From: Rhodobacteraceae bacterium Alg231-04
GTDB lineage: Bacteria; Pseudomonadota; Alphaproteobacteria; Rhodobacterales; Rhodobacteraceae
Direction: 5' to 3'
Assembly: GCA_900143635.1 (NCBI GenBank)
Contig: FREY01000001.1
Location: 686,390-750,389 of the forward strand
DNA: 64,000 nt
In this document: positions 27,258 through 36,021 of the stretch, piece after piece
How positions within the stretch are numbered: position 1 is the stretch's first letter
How the letters are laid out: each line of letters opens with the position of its first letter
Translations under genes and position numbers: made by a program
Notes under the pieces: model-generated
The model's input: only the letters and a program-made list of their open reading frames with translations
Told to the model about the DNA's origin: nothing
Databases searched by the model: none

Positions 27258-27275
27258 ACCGACCGGACGGTCAAT
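27258..27275. promoter_or_regulatory. TetR-type operator in the paaG/paaZ divergent promoter region
   Basis: ACCGACCGGACGGTCAAT, a near-perfect palindrome (GACCG-GA-CGGTC core), in the 220-base gap between paaG and paaZ. On the plus strand it lies between a TTGCAT hexamer (27250-27255) and an AATATA hexamer 17 bases on, the place for a repressor to block polymerase. The adjacent TetR-family PaaR is the obvious candidate binder. Confidence 0.65.
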
Positions 27276-27380
27276 ATATTCCTCAGACCGCGGCACGGGA
27301 TCTCGTTCCGCACAGATTTCCGGCCTGCGCGCGCCCCGGTTGCGAAGCGCAGGCCCCTGATCAGATGAGAGGACAGAAGC

Positions 27381-29411
27381 ATGAGCCTTCTTGAGATTTC
27401 CAGCTTTGCCGCCGGCCAGTGGGTCGCTCCGGGTGCCGGTGCACGCAACATTTCCAGCGCCATCACCGGCGAGGTCATCGCCACCGCAGGCAATGACGCG
27501 CTGGATGTGCAATCCATGCTGGACTATGCGCGCAATGTTGGCGGCCCCAACTTGCGCAAGCTGACCTTCCACGACCGCGCCCGGATGCTGAAGGCGCTGG
27601 CGTCGCATCTCGGCAAGAATAAACAGGCGCTTTATGACCTGTCGTTCGACACCGGTGCCACCCAAGCCGACACGATGATCGACGTCGACGGCGGCATTGG
27701 CACGGTATTTGTCTTCGCCTCCAAGGGACGGCGCGAAATGCCGGACGCCCATGTCTACCTCGACGGTGAGGTCGAACAGCTGAGCCGCAACGGCACCTTC
27801 CTTGGCCAGCACATCTGCACGCCCCTGCAAGGCGTTGCGATCCATATCAACGCCTTCAACTTCCCGGTCTGGGGCATGCTGGAAAAACTGGCGCCCACCC
27901 TGCTGGCCGGCGTTCCGGCGATTGTGAAACCGGCAACCAACACCTGCTACGTGACCGAACTGGCCGTGCGGCTGATGCTGGAGTCTGGCATTTTGCCCGA
28001 CGGCGCGCTGCAGCTGGTATCGGGTGGTCTGGGCGACATGCTGGACCATGTGACCATGCAGGACGTGGTTGGATTTACCGGCTCTGCCGACACCGCGATG
28101 AAGCTGCGCACCAACCCGGTGATCGTCGAAAACTCGGTCCGTTTTGTGGCCGAACAGGACAGTCTCAACTGCTCCATCCTCGGCCCCGACGCGGTGCCCG
28201 GCACACCGGAATTCGACCTCTTCATCAAGGAAGTCAGCCGCGAGATGACCACCAAAGCGGGTCAGAAATGTACCGCCGTGCGCCGCATCATCACGCCTGA
28301 GGCCCAGACCGAAGCGGTGATCGAAGCCCTGTCAGCGCGCTTTGACAAGACCACCATCGGTGATCCCCGCAATGAGTCCACCCGCATGGGCGCGCTGGTC
28401 TCTAACGGGCAGAAACGCGATGTGCTGGAAAAGGCCGCGATCATCGCCACCGAGGCCACCCGCGTCTACGGCGACCCGGAGACCTTCACCGTGGAAGGCG
28501 CCGACAAGGACAAGGGCGCCTTTGTGCCGCCGATGCTGTTCCACTGCGAAAACCCCGACGCCGCCCAGCGCATCCACGACACCGAGGCCTTTGGCCCCGT
28601 CTCCACCGTCATGGGCTACCGCGATCTGGGCCACGCGGTTGAGCTGGCCAACCGTGGCATGGGCTCGCTGGTTGCCTCCTGCATCACCAATGACCCGTCC
28701 GTGGCGCGCGATGTTGCGATTGGGGCCGGCGCCTACCATGGCCGCCTCTACTTCAACAACCGCGACTCGATGAAGGAGTCGACCGGCCACGGTTCACCCC
28801 TGCCCCATATGGTCCACGGCGGCCCCGGCCGCGCTGGCGGCGGCGAGGAACTGGGCGGCGTGCGCGGTGTGAAACACTATATGCAGCGCACCGCAATTCA
28901 GGGCTCCCCCGCAATCCTGTCAGCCATCGGTGACAAGTGGGTCCCCGGCGCGACCGAGGTCAAAGGCCCGGCGCACCCCTTCACCCGCACCTTCCACGAG
29001 CTCAGCATCGGTGAGACGCTGAACACCGATCCGCGCATCGTCACCCTGGATGATATCGAACATTTCGCCAATTTCACCGGCGATACATTCTATGCCCACA
29101 TGGATGAGGACGCCGCCCAGCGGAACCCCTTCTTCCCCGGCCGCGTGGCGCATGGCTACCTGCTGTTGTCCTTTGCAGCCGGCATGTTCGTTGAACCCAA
29201 TGAAGGCCCGGTTCTGGCCAATACCGGTCTGGACTCTTTGCGCTTCATGAAGCCGGTCTCGGCTGGGGACAGCATCAAGGTGCGCCTGACGGTGAAGAAA
29301 AAGACGCCCCGCAACGAGGAATACGGCGAGGTCCGCTGGCACGTGACCCTGACCAATCAGGACGACGAATTGGTCGCGGAATACGAGCTGCTGACCATGA
29401 ATGCCTACTAA
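27381..29411 (+). CDS. paaZ: bifunctional oxepin-CoA hydrolase / 3-oxo-5,6-dehydrosuberyl-CoA semialdehyde dehydrogenase
   Basis: 676 residues. The N-terminal aldehyde dehydrogenase (1-~510) has the catalytic Glu in [12 protein letters not shown] (near 256) and the Cys in [11 protein letters not shown] (near 296). The C-terminal MaoC/R-hydratase domain (~530-676) has [31 protein letters not shown] with the Asp/His active site. Together they open the oxepin-CoA ring by hydrolysis and oxidise the reactive semialdehyde. Both active sites look intact, so this is the catabolic enzyme rather than an ALDH-dead PaaZ2-like variant linked to tropone synthesis in some roseobacters. It diverges from paaG across a shared operator and is followed by a terminator. 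Confidence 0.96.
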   Translation: MSLLEISSFAAGQWVAPGAGARNISSAITGEVIATAGNDALDVQSMLDYARNVGGPNLRKLTFHDRARMLKALASHLGKNKQALYDLSFDTGATQADTMIDVDGGIGTVFVFASKGRREMPDAHVYLDGEVEQLSRNGTFLGQHICTPLQGVAIHINAFNFPVWGMLEKLAPTLLAGVPAIVKPATNTCYVTELAVRLMLESGILPDGALQLVSGGLGDMLDHVTMQDVVGFTGSADTAMKLRTNPVIVENSVRFVAEQDSLNCSILGPDAVPGTPEFDLFIKEVSREMTTKAGQKCTAVRRIITPEAQTEAVIEALSARFDKTTIGDPRNESTRMGALVSNGQKRDVLEKAAIIATEATRVYGDPETFTVEGADKDKGAFVPPMLFHCENPDAAQRIHDTEAFGPVSTVMGYRDLGHAVELANRGMGSLVASCITNDPSVARDVAIGAGAYHGRLYFNNRDSMKESTGHGSPLPHMVHGGPGRAGGGEELGGVRGVKHYMQRTAIQGSPAILSAIGDKWVPGATEVKGPAHPFTRTFHELSIGETLNTDPRIVTLDDIEHFANFTGDTFYAHMDEDAAQRNPFFPGRVAHGYLLLSFAAGMFVEPNEGPVLANTGLDSLRFMKPVSAGDSIKVRLTVKKKTPRNEEYGEVRWHVTLTNQDDELVAEYELLTMNAY

Positions 29412-29435
29412 GGCCAATTGCCCGCTCTGCAACAG

Positions 29436-29466
29436 GTGCTGCCCCTCGGGGCGGCACTTTTCTTTT
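29436..29466 (+). terminator. rho-independent terminator of paaZ
   Basis: GTGCTGCCCC-TC-GGGGCGGCAC followed by TTTTCTTTT, 24 bases after the paaZ stop. It separates paaZ from the PaaX-like gene. Confidence 0.85.
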
Positions 29467-29507
29467 GCACACTGGCCTCTTAGCGGGCCGCGCCCTACAT
29501 TGGTTAC

Positions 29508-30335
29508 ATGACCCAGAATATTGACAGCTGGTTTGAAACCAGTGTGACCCAATTATCCGATCCGCAGCACCAGCGTGTCTGGTCGATCATCGTGTCGCTG
29601 TTCGGCGATATGGCACAGGCCGAGGGCGATCAGATCAGCGGCAGCGCGCTGACCCGCGTCATCACCCCGATGGGCATCAAGCCCGAGGCCATCCGTGTGG
29701 CCCTACACCGGCTGCGCAAAGACGGCTGGATCGAAAGTGAAAGAGCCGGTCGCGCCAGTGTGCATTTCCTGACCGATTATGGCCGCAGCCAGTCCGCCGC
29801 CGTCACCCCGCGGATCTATGACCGTGCCCCCGATATTGCCCAGGACTGGCATGTGCTGATCGCCGATGACAGTTCCGGCCAGGCCACGCTGGAAGATCTG
29901 CTGCTATTGCCCAATTACATCGCCATCAACCGCCAGACAGCGCTGGGGCATGGCCCGATGCCGCAGCATCTGGGTGGGCTGCTGTCGCTGGAGGTCAGCG
30001 GCTTTGGCGTGCCTGTCTGGCTGAAGACCCGGTTCTTCCCCGCAGACCTTGCCCAAGCCTATGCGTCGCTGCTGGGCGATCTCAACACTGTCGGCCAGCC
30101 CCCCGCCGGACTGAACCCGCTGCAGATCGCTGCCTTGCGCACGCTGGTTGTCCACCGCTGGCGCCGTGTGGTGTTGCGCCACCCCGATCTGGCACCCAGT
30201 TTTCATCCAGCGCATTGGCCGGGAGAAGCCTGCCGCAGCCAAGTCTTCACCTTTCTCGACGCGCTGTCGCGCCCCGCGGCCGCAACGCTGAACGCTGCAC
30301 CGGACGGGGCACAAGACAGCGCCCGGTCAGCGTGA
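29508..30335 (+). CDS. paaX: PaaX family transcriptional regulator
   Basis: 275 residues. The N-terminal winged-helix domain has SGSALTRVITPMGIKPEAIRVALHRLRKDGWIESERAGRASVHFLTDYGR (residues 45-95), the PaaX pattern, followed by the central and C-terminal domains (LGDLNTVGQPPAGLNPLQIAALRTLVVHRWRRVVLRHPDLAPSFHPAHWPG). PaaX represses paa operons and is released by phenylacetyl-CoA in E. coli. The paa genes here therefore neighbour two regulators of different families, PaaX and a TetR-type PaaR. Whether both control the same promoters cannot be told from sequence. Confidence 0.88.
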   Translation: MTQNIDSWFETSVTQLSDPQHQRVWSIIVSLFGDMAQAEGDQISGSALTRVITPMGIKPEAIRVALHRLRKDGWIESERAGRASVHFLTDYGRSQSAAVTPRIYDRAPDIAQDWHVLIADDSSGQATLEDLLLLPNYIAINRQTALGHGPMPQHLGGLLSLEVSGFGVPVWLKTRFFPADLAQAYASLLGDLNTVGQPPAGLNPLQIAALRTLVVHRWRRVVLRHPDLAPSFHPAHWPGEACRSQVFTFLDALSRPAAATLNAAPDGAQDSARSA

Positions 30336-30399
30336 ACTCCGCCAGATAGAAGGCCCGGAAAAAATCTTGGCCGAAAGCGCATTTCCGGTTGTTTCTCTC

Positions 30400-30428
30400 T
30401 TGACCCGCCCCCGTGCATTCCGTAAATC
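30400..30428 (+). promoter_or_regulatory. sigma-70 type promoter of tRNA-Met
   Basis: -35 TTGACC (30400-30405), 17-base spacer, -10 TAAATC (30423-30428), 15 bases before the mature tRNA 5' end. The same -10 hexamer and spacer length are seen at the tRNA-Ala promoter (61963-61991). Confidence 0.65.
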
Positions 30429-30443
30429 GCCCACACACAGAGC

Positions 30444-30520
30444 GGCGGAGTAGCTCAGTTGGTTAGAGCAGCGGAATCATAATCCGCGTGTCGGGGGTTC
30501 AAGTCCCTCCTCCGCTACCA
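30444..30520 (+). tRNA. tRNA-Met(CAT), elongator type
   Basis: 77-nt cloverleaf. Acceptor GGCGGAG pairs with CTCCGCT (one G-T), D arm GCTC...GAGC, anticodon stem GCGGA/TCCGC around ATCATAA (anticodon CAT), T arm GGGGG-TTCAAGT-CCCTC (one G-T), encoded ACCA end. It lacks the initiator's unpaired C1-A72 and GGG/CCC anticodon stem. A lysidine-type Ile tRNA also carries CAT, but the body matches the elongator Met tRNA of alphaproteobacteria as I recall it. Confidence 0.93.
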
Positions 30521-30735
30521 TCCCTTCCCGGATAGATGCACAGACAGAAAACCATTGGCAGTCCAGCCATGGGTCTTTCTGCGTGCCGCGCCCGTTTTTA
30601 TACATCGCTTTAAAGAGCGCAGGCTGCGCTCAGAAGCTGACGCCACACCCGACGTAGCGATCACGGGCACCCAAGCTCTGCACGCGTAGCGCACGCAACA
30701 CGCGCCCGTTTTAAAGGCCTGCCGACGGTTGCCGC

Positions 30736-31194
30736 TCAGACAGGCAGCGCTGTGGTCTTGAACACGGTGCGCAGCGCAAAGGAACTCTGCATCTGCGCCA
30801 CACCGGGCAACCGTGCCAGATACTGGCGGTGGATGCGGGCGAAATCCTCAGTGTTTTCTGCCACCACTTTCAGCAGATAATCCGCCGTGCCCGCCATCAG
30901 ATGACATTCCAGCACGTCCGGAATACGGGCCACAGCCTTCTCAAAGGCCTCCAGAACCTCATCGGCCTGCCCCTGCAGGGTGATTTCGACAAACACCGTG
31001 GTCGGCACATTCATCTTGCGGGCATCCAGCAGCGCCACGTAATCGCGGATATACCCGTCCGTTTCCAGCCGCTGAACCCGCCGGTGACAGGCCGAAGCGG
31101 ATAGATTCACCTGTTCGCTCAGCTCCGCATTGGAAATCCGCCCTTTCCGCTGCAACACCTGCAGTATCCGACGATCCGTCTGGTCTAAACTCAT
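30736..31194 (-). CDS. Lrp/AsnC family transcriptional regulator of alanine dehydrogenase
   Basis: 152 residues. N-terminal helix-turn-helix MSLDQTDRRILQVLQRKGRISNAELSEQVNLSASACHRRVQRLE (1-44), then the RAM ligand domain (TTVFVEITLQGQADEVLEAFEKAVARIPDVLECHLMAGTADYLLKVVAEN). The start was chosen at MSLDQTD, with AGAAGGATC upstream; earlier ATGs fall in the divergent promoter. It is divergent from ald, the classic arrangement in which the Lrp-type regulator activates alanine dehydrogenase in response to alanine. Two phased palindromes lie in the shared promoter. Confidence 0.9.
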   Translation of the reverse strand: MSLDQTDRRILQVLQRKGRISNAELSEQVNLSASACHRRVQRLETDGYIRDYVALLDARKMNVPTTVFVEITLQGQADEVLEAFEKAVARIPDVLECHLMAGTADYLLKVVAENTEDFARIHRQYLARLPGVAQMQSSFALRTVFKTTALPV

Positions 31195-31198
31195 ATTG

Positions 31199-31245
31199 TC
31201 GAAGATCCTTCTAACTTGCTTGCTATATAGTCGAAGATTCTTCGA
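31199..31245. promoter_or_regulatory. twin Lrp-type operator between lrp-like gene and ald
   Basis: TCGAAGATTCTTCGA (31231-31245) is a perfect palindrome around one central base. TCGAAGATCCTTCTA (31199-31213) is an imperfect copy. Centres are 32 bases apart, about three DNA turns, so both would be bound on one face by an octameric Lrp-family protein. Both lie in the 143-base divergent gap. Confidence 0.65.
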
Positions 31246-31337
31246 ATGAAAGGTTTTCATTTTGCGTAAAAAGGCAGCATCTTTTTCCAGCCTTCGCACA
31301 ACATATGGGCAGAATGAAAATTTGGAGGAGACGCGCC

Positions 31338-32456
31338 ATGAAGATCGGTTGCCCCACAGAGATCAAACCCCAGGAATTCCGCGTTGGCATGACACCCGAC
31401 GCCGCCCGCGAAGCGGTGAACCACGGCCACGAGGTCATCATCCAGATGGGCGCAGGCAAAGGCGCAGGCTTCACCGACGAAGACTATGCAGATGCTGGCG
31501 CATTGATTCTGGACACTGCCGCAGAAATCTTTGCCGCTGCAGACATGATCGTCAAAGTGAAAGAGCCGCAGGCAGTTGAGCGCAAGATGCTGCGCAAAGA
31601 CCAGCTGCTGTTCACCTACCTGCACCTGGCACCCGATCCCGAGCAGACCCACGACCTGCTCGAAAGCGGCTGTACCGCAATCGCTTACGAGACCGTGACC
31701 GATTCCCGCGGTGGCCTGCCGCTGCTGGCACCGATGTCCGAAGTGGCCGGTCGTCTGGCACCGCAGGTTGGTAGCTGGACCCTTCAGAAGGCCAATGGCG
31801 GCCGTGGCGTGCTGATGGGCGGCGTACCGGGCGTGGCCCCGGCCAAGGTTGTTGTGATCGGCGGCGGTGTTGTTGGCACCCATGCCGCCAAGATCGCCGC
31901 AGGCATGGGCGCGGATGTAACCGTTCTGGACCGGTCGCTGACCCGCCTGCGGTATCTGGATGACGTCTATGGCGGCACCTTCAAGAACCAGTATTCCACC
32001 GCCGGCGCCACCGCCGAGTTGATCCGCGAGGCCGACATGGTGATCGGTGCGGTTCTGATCCCCGGTGCCGCAGCACCGAAACTGATCAGCCGTGAACAGC
32101 TGAGCGAGATGAAGCCCGGCGCGGTTCTGGTCGACGTGGCCATCGATCAGGGCGGCTGCTTTGAAACCTCCAAGGCAACCACCCACGCCGACCCGATCTA
32201 CGAGGTCGATGGCATCATGCACTACTGTGTGGCCAACATGCCGGGTGCGGTTGCCCGCACCTCGACGCAGGCTCTGGGTAACGCGACCCTGCCGTTCCTG
32301 CTGAACCTGGCCAACAAGGGCTGGAAGAAGGCCTGTGCAGACGATCCGCATCTGCTGAACGGTCTGAACGTACATGCCGGTCAGCTGACCTATGCAGCCG
32401 TCGGCGAGGCACTGGGCCTGGACGTTGTCGACCCGCAGGACCTGATCAAGGGCTGA
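31338..32456 (+). CDS. ald: alanine dehydrogenase
   Basis: 372 residues; NAD-dependent interconversion of L-alanine with pyruvate and ammonium. Motifs: [20 protein letters not shown] at the N-terminus with the substrate Arg, KVKEPQ near 73 with catalytic Lys, the His near 95 in [11 protein letters not shown], and the Rossmann [26 protein letters not shown] near 174-199. The start has GGAGGAG eight bases upstream. Divergent from its Lrp-type regulator and followed by a terminator. Confidence 0.97.
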   Translation: MKIGCPTEIKPQEFRVGMTPDAAREAVNHGHEVIIQMGAGKGAGFTDEDYADAGALILDTAAEIFAAADMIVKVKEPQAVERKMLRKDQLLFTYLHLAPDPEQTHDLLESGCTAIAYETVTDSRGGLPLLAPMSEVAGRLAPQVGSWTLQKANGGRGVLMGGVPGVAPAKVVVIGGGVVGTHAAKIAAGMGADVTVLDRSLTRLRYLDDVYGGTFKNQYSTAGATAELIREADMVIGAVLIPGAAAPKLISREQLSEMKPGAVLVDVAIDQGGCFETSKATTHADPIYEVDGIMHYCVANMPGAVARTSTQALGNATLPFLLNLANKGWKKACADDPHLLNGLNVHAGQLTYAAVGEALGLDVVDPQDLIKG

Positions 32457-32522
32457 ACCCCTCTCGGGGTTGGCAGGCTCCTCCCTGCTGCCAGCCCCTA
32501 GTGAATGCTTGGTTCGCCCTGC

Positions 32523-32553
32523 GCGGCATCCCTATCCGGGGTGCCGCGTTTTT
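32523..32553 (+). terminator. rho-independent terminator downstream of ald
   Basis: GCGGCATCCC...GGGGTGCCGC followed by GTTTTT, with one T-G pair. A further short hairpin AACCCC-TCTC-GGGGTT directly follows the ald stop. Confidence 0.75.
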
Positions 32554-32696
32554 CGTTCCTGCCGCTGGGTAAAGTGCAGGAAAGACACATGAATTCCACC
32601 ACGGACGCGCTTTTACATTTACCCAAAGCGCGGGCCGCCCTACCCTCTTCGTGGTTTGGGCCGTTTCCCGGCCCGTTTTCCGGAAGGGAATTTCGT

Positions 32697-33134
32697 ATGA
32701 TTAAAGAGTTCAAAGATTTCATCGCCAAGGGCAATGTCATGGACATGGCTGTTGGCATCATCATCGGCGCCGCCTTCACCGCAATTGTGAAATCGATGGT
32801 CGGCGACCTGATCAACCCCATCATCGGCCTGTTCATGGGCGGTGTGGATTTCACCAACTCCTACCTTGTTCTGTCAGGCGAAGTCGCCGCTGGTGCCAGC
32901 CTCGAAGCCGCGCGCGAATCCGGTGCTGCGGTCTTTGCCCATGGCGCCTTTCTGATGGCCGTGATAAATTTCCTGATCATCGCCTGGGTGGTCTTCATGC
33001 TGGTGCGCTACGTCAACAAGGTGAAGGATGCCGCCGAGAAGACCGAAGAAGAGGCGCCCGCCGAAGAAGCCCCCGCAGGGCCGAGCGAGCTGGACGTTCT
33101 CATCGAAATCCGCGACACGCTGAACAAGGGCTAG
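32697..33134 (+). CDS. mscL: large-conductance mechanosensitive channel MscL
   Basis: 145 residues. The N-terminal amphipathic helix [20 protein letters not shown] leads into TM1 ([26 protein letters not shown]), a periplasmic loop and TM2 ([27 protein letters not shown]), with an acidic, Ala/Glu-rich cytoplasmic tail ending in a coiled helix ([15 protein letters not shown]). It releases solutes on hypo-osmotic shock. The start at MIKEF has GGAAGGGA upstream; the open frame extends farther but without homology. It is next to mscS, an osmotic safety-valve pair. Confidence 0.96.
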   Translation: MIKEFKDFIAKGNVMDMAVGIIIGAAFTAIVKSMVGDLINPIIGLFMGGVDFTNSYLVLSGEVAAGASLEAARESGAAVFAHGAFLMAVINFLIIAWVVFMLVRYVNKVKDAAEKTEEEAPAEEAPAGPSELDVLIEIRDTLNKG

Positions 33135-33206
33135 CCCCGCCAAACACCGCGCGGGGCCACCCGGCCTCGCGTTGAAGAATAAAGACCAAGACACAGGAAT
33201 ACCTCT

Positions 33207-34013
33207 ATGGAGCAACTGCTCGAACAAGGCAGCGCCTATATGCCGCTGGCCATCAATGGTGCCAAGGCACTGGTGGTTCTCATTCTCGGCTGGATGGCTT
33301 CCGGGCTGATCAGCCGGGCGATCCGCCGAAAGGTGAACAAGACACCCGAAATCGACCCGACACTGGGCAATTTCGCCGCCAGCATTGTGCGTTGGGTCGT
33401 ACTTGCCATGGTGATCATCGCCGTACTGGGCCTGTTCGGTATCGAGGCCACCAGCCTTGTCGCCATGATGGGCGCTGCAACCCTCGCCATTGGTCTGGCC
33501 CTACAAGGCACCCTGTCGGATCTGGCGGCGGGCTTCATGCTGATCCTGTTCCGCCCCTATAAGATTGGCCAATATGTCGATGTTGGCGGCACCGCCGGCA
33601 CAGTGAAGGATCTGAACCTGTTCGTGACCGAACTGGCGACGCCGGACAATGTGCAGATCATCATCCCCAACGGTCAGGCCTGGGGCGCGATCATCACCAA
33701 CTTCTCGCATCACGAAACCCGGCGTGTCGATATGGTGTTTGGCATCGACTACGGTGATGACATCGAAAAGGCGAAGGAGATCATTCTGGCGCAAGCTAAG
33801 GCCGATGCCCGTGTTCTGACCGATCCTGAGCCATGGGTGCGCGTTACCAATCTCGGTGACAGTTCCGTCGATCTGACCACCCGGGTCTGGTGCAAGGCAG
33901 AGGATTATTGGGAGCTGAAGTTCACCATGACCCAAAACGTGAAAGAAGCCTTCGACAAGGGCGGCATTTCCATCCCCTATCCGCACAGCGTGGAAATCCA
34001 CCGCGAGGCCTAA
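33207..34013 (+). CDS. mscS: small-conductance mechanosensitive channel, MscS family
   Basis: 268 residues, the compact MscS form. Three N-terminal membrane helices; TM3 pore helix near 80-110 (SLVAMMGAATLAIGLALQGTLSDLAAGFMLILFRPYKIGQYV), with the Ala/Gly pattern of the gate. The soluble cage follows (VKDLNLFVTELATPDNVQIIIPNGQAWGAIITNFSHHETRRVDMVFGIDYGDDIEKAKE) and ends PYPHSVEIHRE. Lies 72 bases after mscL on the same strand. Confidence 0.95.
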   Translation: MEQLLEQGSAYMPLAINGAKALVVLILGWMASGLISRAIRRKVNKTPEIDPTLGNFAASIVRWVVLAMVIIAVLGLFGIEATSLVAMMGAATLAIGLALQGTLSDLAAGFMLILFRPYKIGQYVDVGGTAGTVKDLNLFVTELATPDNVQIIIPNGQAWGAIITNFSHHETRRVDMVFGIDYGDDIEKAKEIILAQAKADARVLTDPEPWVRVTNLGDSSVDLTTRVWCKAEDYWELKFTMTQNVKEAFDKGGISIPYPHSVEIHREA

Positions 34014-34043
34014 GCCTCTCTGACGCCCTGCCTTGGTGGGGCG

Positions 34044-34496
34044 TCACGTCACCGGCGGGTTGCCACCAAGGTTGGTCATCCCGTCGTGATCAACAAAGGC
34101 CCAGCGTGCGGCAAGCAGCTGAAAACTCTTCCGGTCCCAGCCAGAGGCATCCCTTGTGAAACGAGGCCTCCAGGCCCCTTCGATACGGATCGGCAGACGA
34201 ATTCTGTCACGGTTCGGTTCCGGCAGTTCGGCAGCGGCGGCCTTGCGGTTGGCCCGCAGCAACAGCGCCTTCAGGCGTCGCTCCACCGCCACGGCCTCGC
34301 GCGCGCGGCGTCCTGGAAAAACAACCGATATTTCGACGCCCTTGTTCATGAACCCCTTTACCACCACGTCCTGACGGCTGTTCCGGCTCACTTCGGGCAC
34401 CAATTCGACGGCAAATTCGCCGGTTCCCTTTTTATACAGCCCCATGTCTTCCCATTCGGGAGAGACTTCGCGGGGCGGACGGCGGCGGTTTTGCAT
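34044..34496 (-). CDS. conserved-looking protein of unknown function
   Basis: 150 residues, no signal peptide or membrane helix. Begins MQNRRRPPREVSPEWEDMGLYKKGTGEFAVELVPEVSRN, basic and soluble, with a central KGVEISVVFPGRRAREAVAVERRLKALLLRANRKAAA. Ends with the segment DRIRLPIRIEGAWRPRFTRDASGWDRKSFQLLAARWAFVD. The start has GGAAG upstream; a longer reading would add 21 residues. I do not recognise the family; the basic composition could suit nucleic-acid binding, but that is only a guess. It converges on mscS across a hairpin (TGACGCC...GGCGTCA, 34021-34046). Confidence 0.6.
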   Translation of the reverse strand: MQNRRRPPREVSPEWEDMGLYKKGTGEFAVELVPEVSRNSRQDVVVKGFMNKGVEISVVFPGRRAREAVAVERRLKALLLRANRKAAAAELPEPNRDRIRLPIRIEGAWRPRFTRDASGWDRKSFQLLAARWAFVDHDGMTNLGGNPPVT

Positions 34497-34642
34497 GCGG
34501 AACTTCCGGTTTGTGAGCCTGCAGGTGGTCCCGCCCCTCCCATCACAGGCACGGGGCAAGAAGTCGCAGTTTAGCCGCGCCGCGATTAACGAAGGGTTGA
34601 ATTCAAGGCCATTCTCAGTGCCTCACCCCCTGAAATACCAAC

Positions 34643-34670
34643 AAAAAACCCCGCCTTTTCAAGCGGGGTT
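34643..34670 (-). terminator. rho-independent terminator of the ytoQ-like gene
   Basis: On the minus strand AACCCCGC-TTGAAAAG-GCGGGGTT followed by TTTTTTG, 28 bases after the stop. Confidence 0.88.
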
Positions 34671-34698
34671 GTCTTCACCTTATCCGGGTTCTGCCAGC

Positions 34699-35148
34699 TC
34701 AGCCTGGCAGTTTTCCGGTCAGGACATAATTCAGCACTTCGACCACCTGGCGGGGTTCTTCGGCCACGGCCAGTGCCGCCGCATGCACCTCTTTCAGCGC
34801 GTGCTGATGTTCCGGCGGGTTCAGCACGATGATCGATTTACCCAAAGCTGCGGCATAGCCCGCGTCAAAGGCCGCGTTCCATTGTTTGTATTTCTCGCCA
34901 AAGCGCACCACCACCACATCGGCGTCAGCAATCCCCTTACGGGTGCGGATGGCATTTACCATCGCGCCCTTGTGGTCGTGCCAGTATTTGTTCGGCTCGG
35001 CCCCCAGAACGGCCACGCCGCAGTCATCGCTGGCGTCGTGATCGGTGACGGGACTGTGGAACGCCACGTCCAGATCCTTGGCGCCTTCGGTGATCTGTTC
35101 GCGCCAATCCGAATGGATTTCGCCCGAGAGGTAAACTTGCAAGGTCAT
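34699..35148 (-). CDS. YtoQ family protein
   Basis: 149 residues related to nucleoside 2-deoxyribosyltransferase-like proteins. Family features: MTLQVYLSGEIHSDWREQI at the start, FHSPVTDHDASDDCGV near 37-52, NKYWHDHKGAMVNAIRTRKGIADADVVVVRFGEKYKQWNAAFDAGYAAALGKSII near 60-115. The biochemical function of YtoQ is not established. The start at MTLQVYL has AAGGAAC upstream; in-frame codons before it are unlike the family. Confidence 0.85.
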   Translation of the reverse strand: MTLQVYLSGEIHSDWREQITEGAKDLDVAFHSPVTDHDASDDCGVAVLGAEPNKYWHDHKGAMVNAIRTRKGIADADVVVVRFGEKYKQWNAAFDAGYAAALGKSIIVLNPPEHQHALKEVHAAALAVAEEPRQVVEVLNYVLTGKLPG

Positions 35149-35292
35149 CGGTTCTGTTCCTTCTGTGCGGCACACGGCCTTGAACACCGCGCACGATCCA
35201 ATTTGGGCGAACTATCTGCGATCACGCCGCTTTCGTCCACCACCTGAACCCCGAAGACAGTTTCTCGCTTTCACCAAAAGACCGATCAGCCC

Positions 35293-35925
35293 CTAGTCGA
35301 CCCGGCGCGCCACCAGATAGCGGCGTGCGTCCTTTTTCGGATAGCTTTCCCGCTCGACCAATGTGAACCCGGCCGCTTCCACTTGCCGGTCTAGATCGGC
35401 GGCGGTGATGAAACGCACATAGGGCACCTTGCCCAGCCATTGCATCACCGGCAGGGCCATCCGCATCGCCCGAAACTTGAGGCTGGCCCCCTGTTCCGGT
35501 TTGCAAAAGGTCTTGGAGATCAGCAAACCGCCCGGTTTCAAAACCGCCCGCGCCGCCGCCAGCGCATCGTCGAGGTCATCGACCAGATGCAGCAGGTTGA
35601 AAGCCATCACCACGTCAAAAGGGCCTTCTGGCGGCGCATGGGCTCCGGCTTGGATGAAGCTGACGTTCTGCACACCCTCAGCAGCCGCCTTTCGACGCCC
35701 CTCTTCCAGCATTGCCTCAGAAAAATCACTGGCGGTGATATGGTCGGCATGGCCTGCCAGCTGCAAAGCGGTGGAGCCGGTGCCGCAGCCCAGCTCCAGC
35801 ACGTGATCCGACGCCTTCAGGTAGCTCGCCGTGCGTTCCAACGTATAGGCATAGGACTCCTGATCGCTGATCGGGGTCTTGGCGTATTTCGGGGCGATAC
35901 CGTCCCAGAACTTCACTGCATCCAT
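35293..35925 (-). CDS. class I SAM-dependent methyltransferase
   Basis: 210 residues. Begins MDAVKFWDGIAPKYAKTPISD, then motif I VLELGCGTGSTALQLAGHADHITASDFSEAML (43-74), motif IV-like FDVVMAFNLLHLVDDLDDALAAARAVLKPGGLLISKTF (103-140). This is the Methyltransf_11/UbiE-like layout; the substrate is unknown. AAGGAGG precedes the start. Divergent from a LysR regulator across 96 bases containing a LysR-style inverted repeat, so it is likely that regulator's target. Confidence 0.87.
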   Translation of the reverse strand: MDAVKFWDGIAPKYAKTPISDQESYAYTLERTASYLKASDHVLELGCGTGSTALQLAGHADHITASDFSEAMLEEGRRKAAAEGVQNVSFIQAGAHAPPEGPFDVVMAFNLLHLVDDLDDALAAARAVLKPGGLLISKTFCKPEQGASLKFRAMRMALPVMQWLGKVPYVRFITAADLDRQVEAAGFTLVERESYPKKDARRYLVARRVD

Positions 35926-35983
35926 AACTGCGGCCTCCTTCACTCTTTGCTGTGGCCACCATAGGGGTACAGCCGACATGCAT

Positions 35984-35998
35984 GAATTGCCGAAATTC
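35984..35998. promoter_or_regulatory. LysR-type inverted repeat between methyltransferase and LysR genes
   Basis: GAATT-GCCGA-AATTC, perfect five-base arms, 23 bases upstream of the LysR start and 58 from the methyltransferase start. Shape and position suit a LysR autoregulatory site. Confidence 0.5.
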
Positions 35999-36021
35999 GC
36001 AGATTGGTTATACATATCCGT

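Noticed and set aside
27381..29411. PaaZ as an ALDH-inactive PaaZ2 of tropone biosynthesis
   Set aside because: The ALDH Glu and Cys are both present and no tda genes are nearby.
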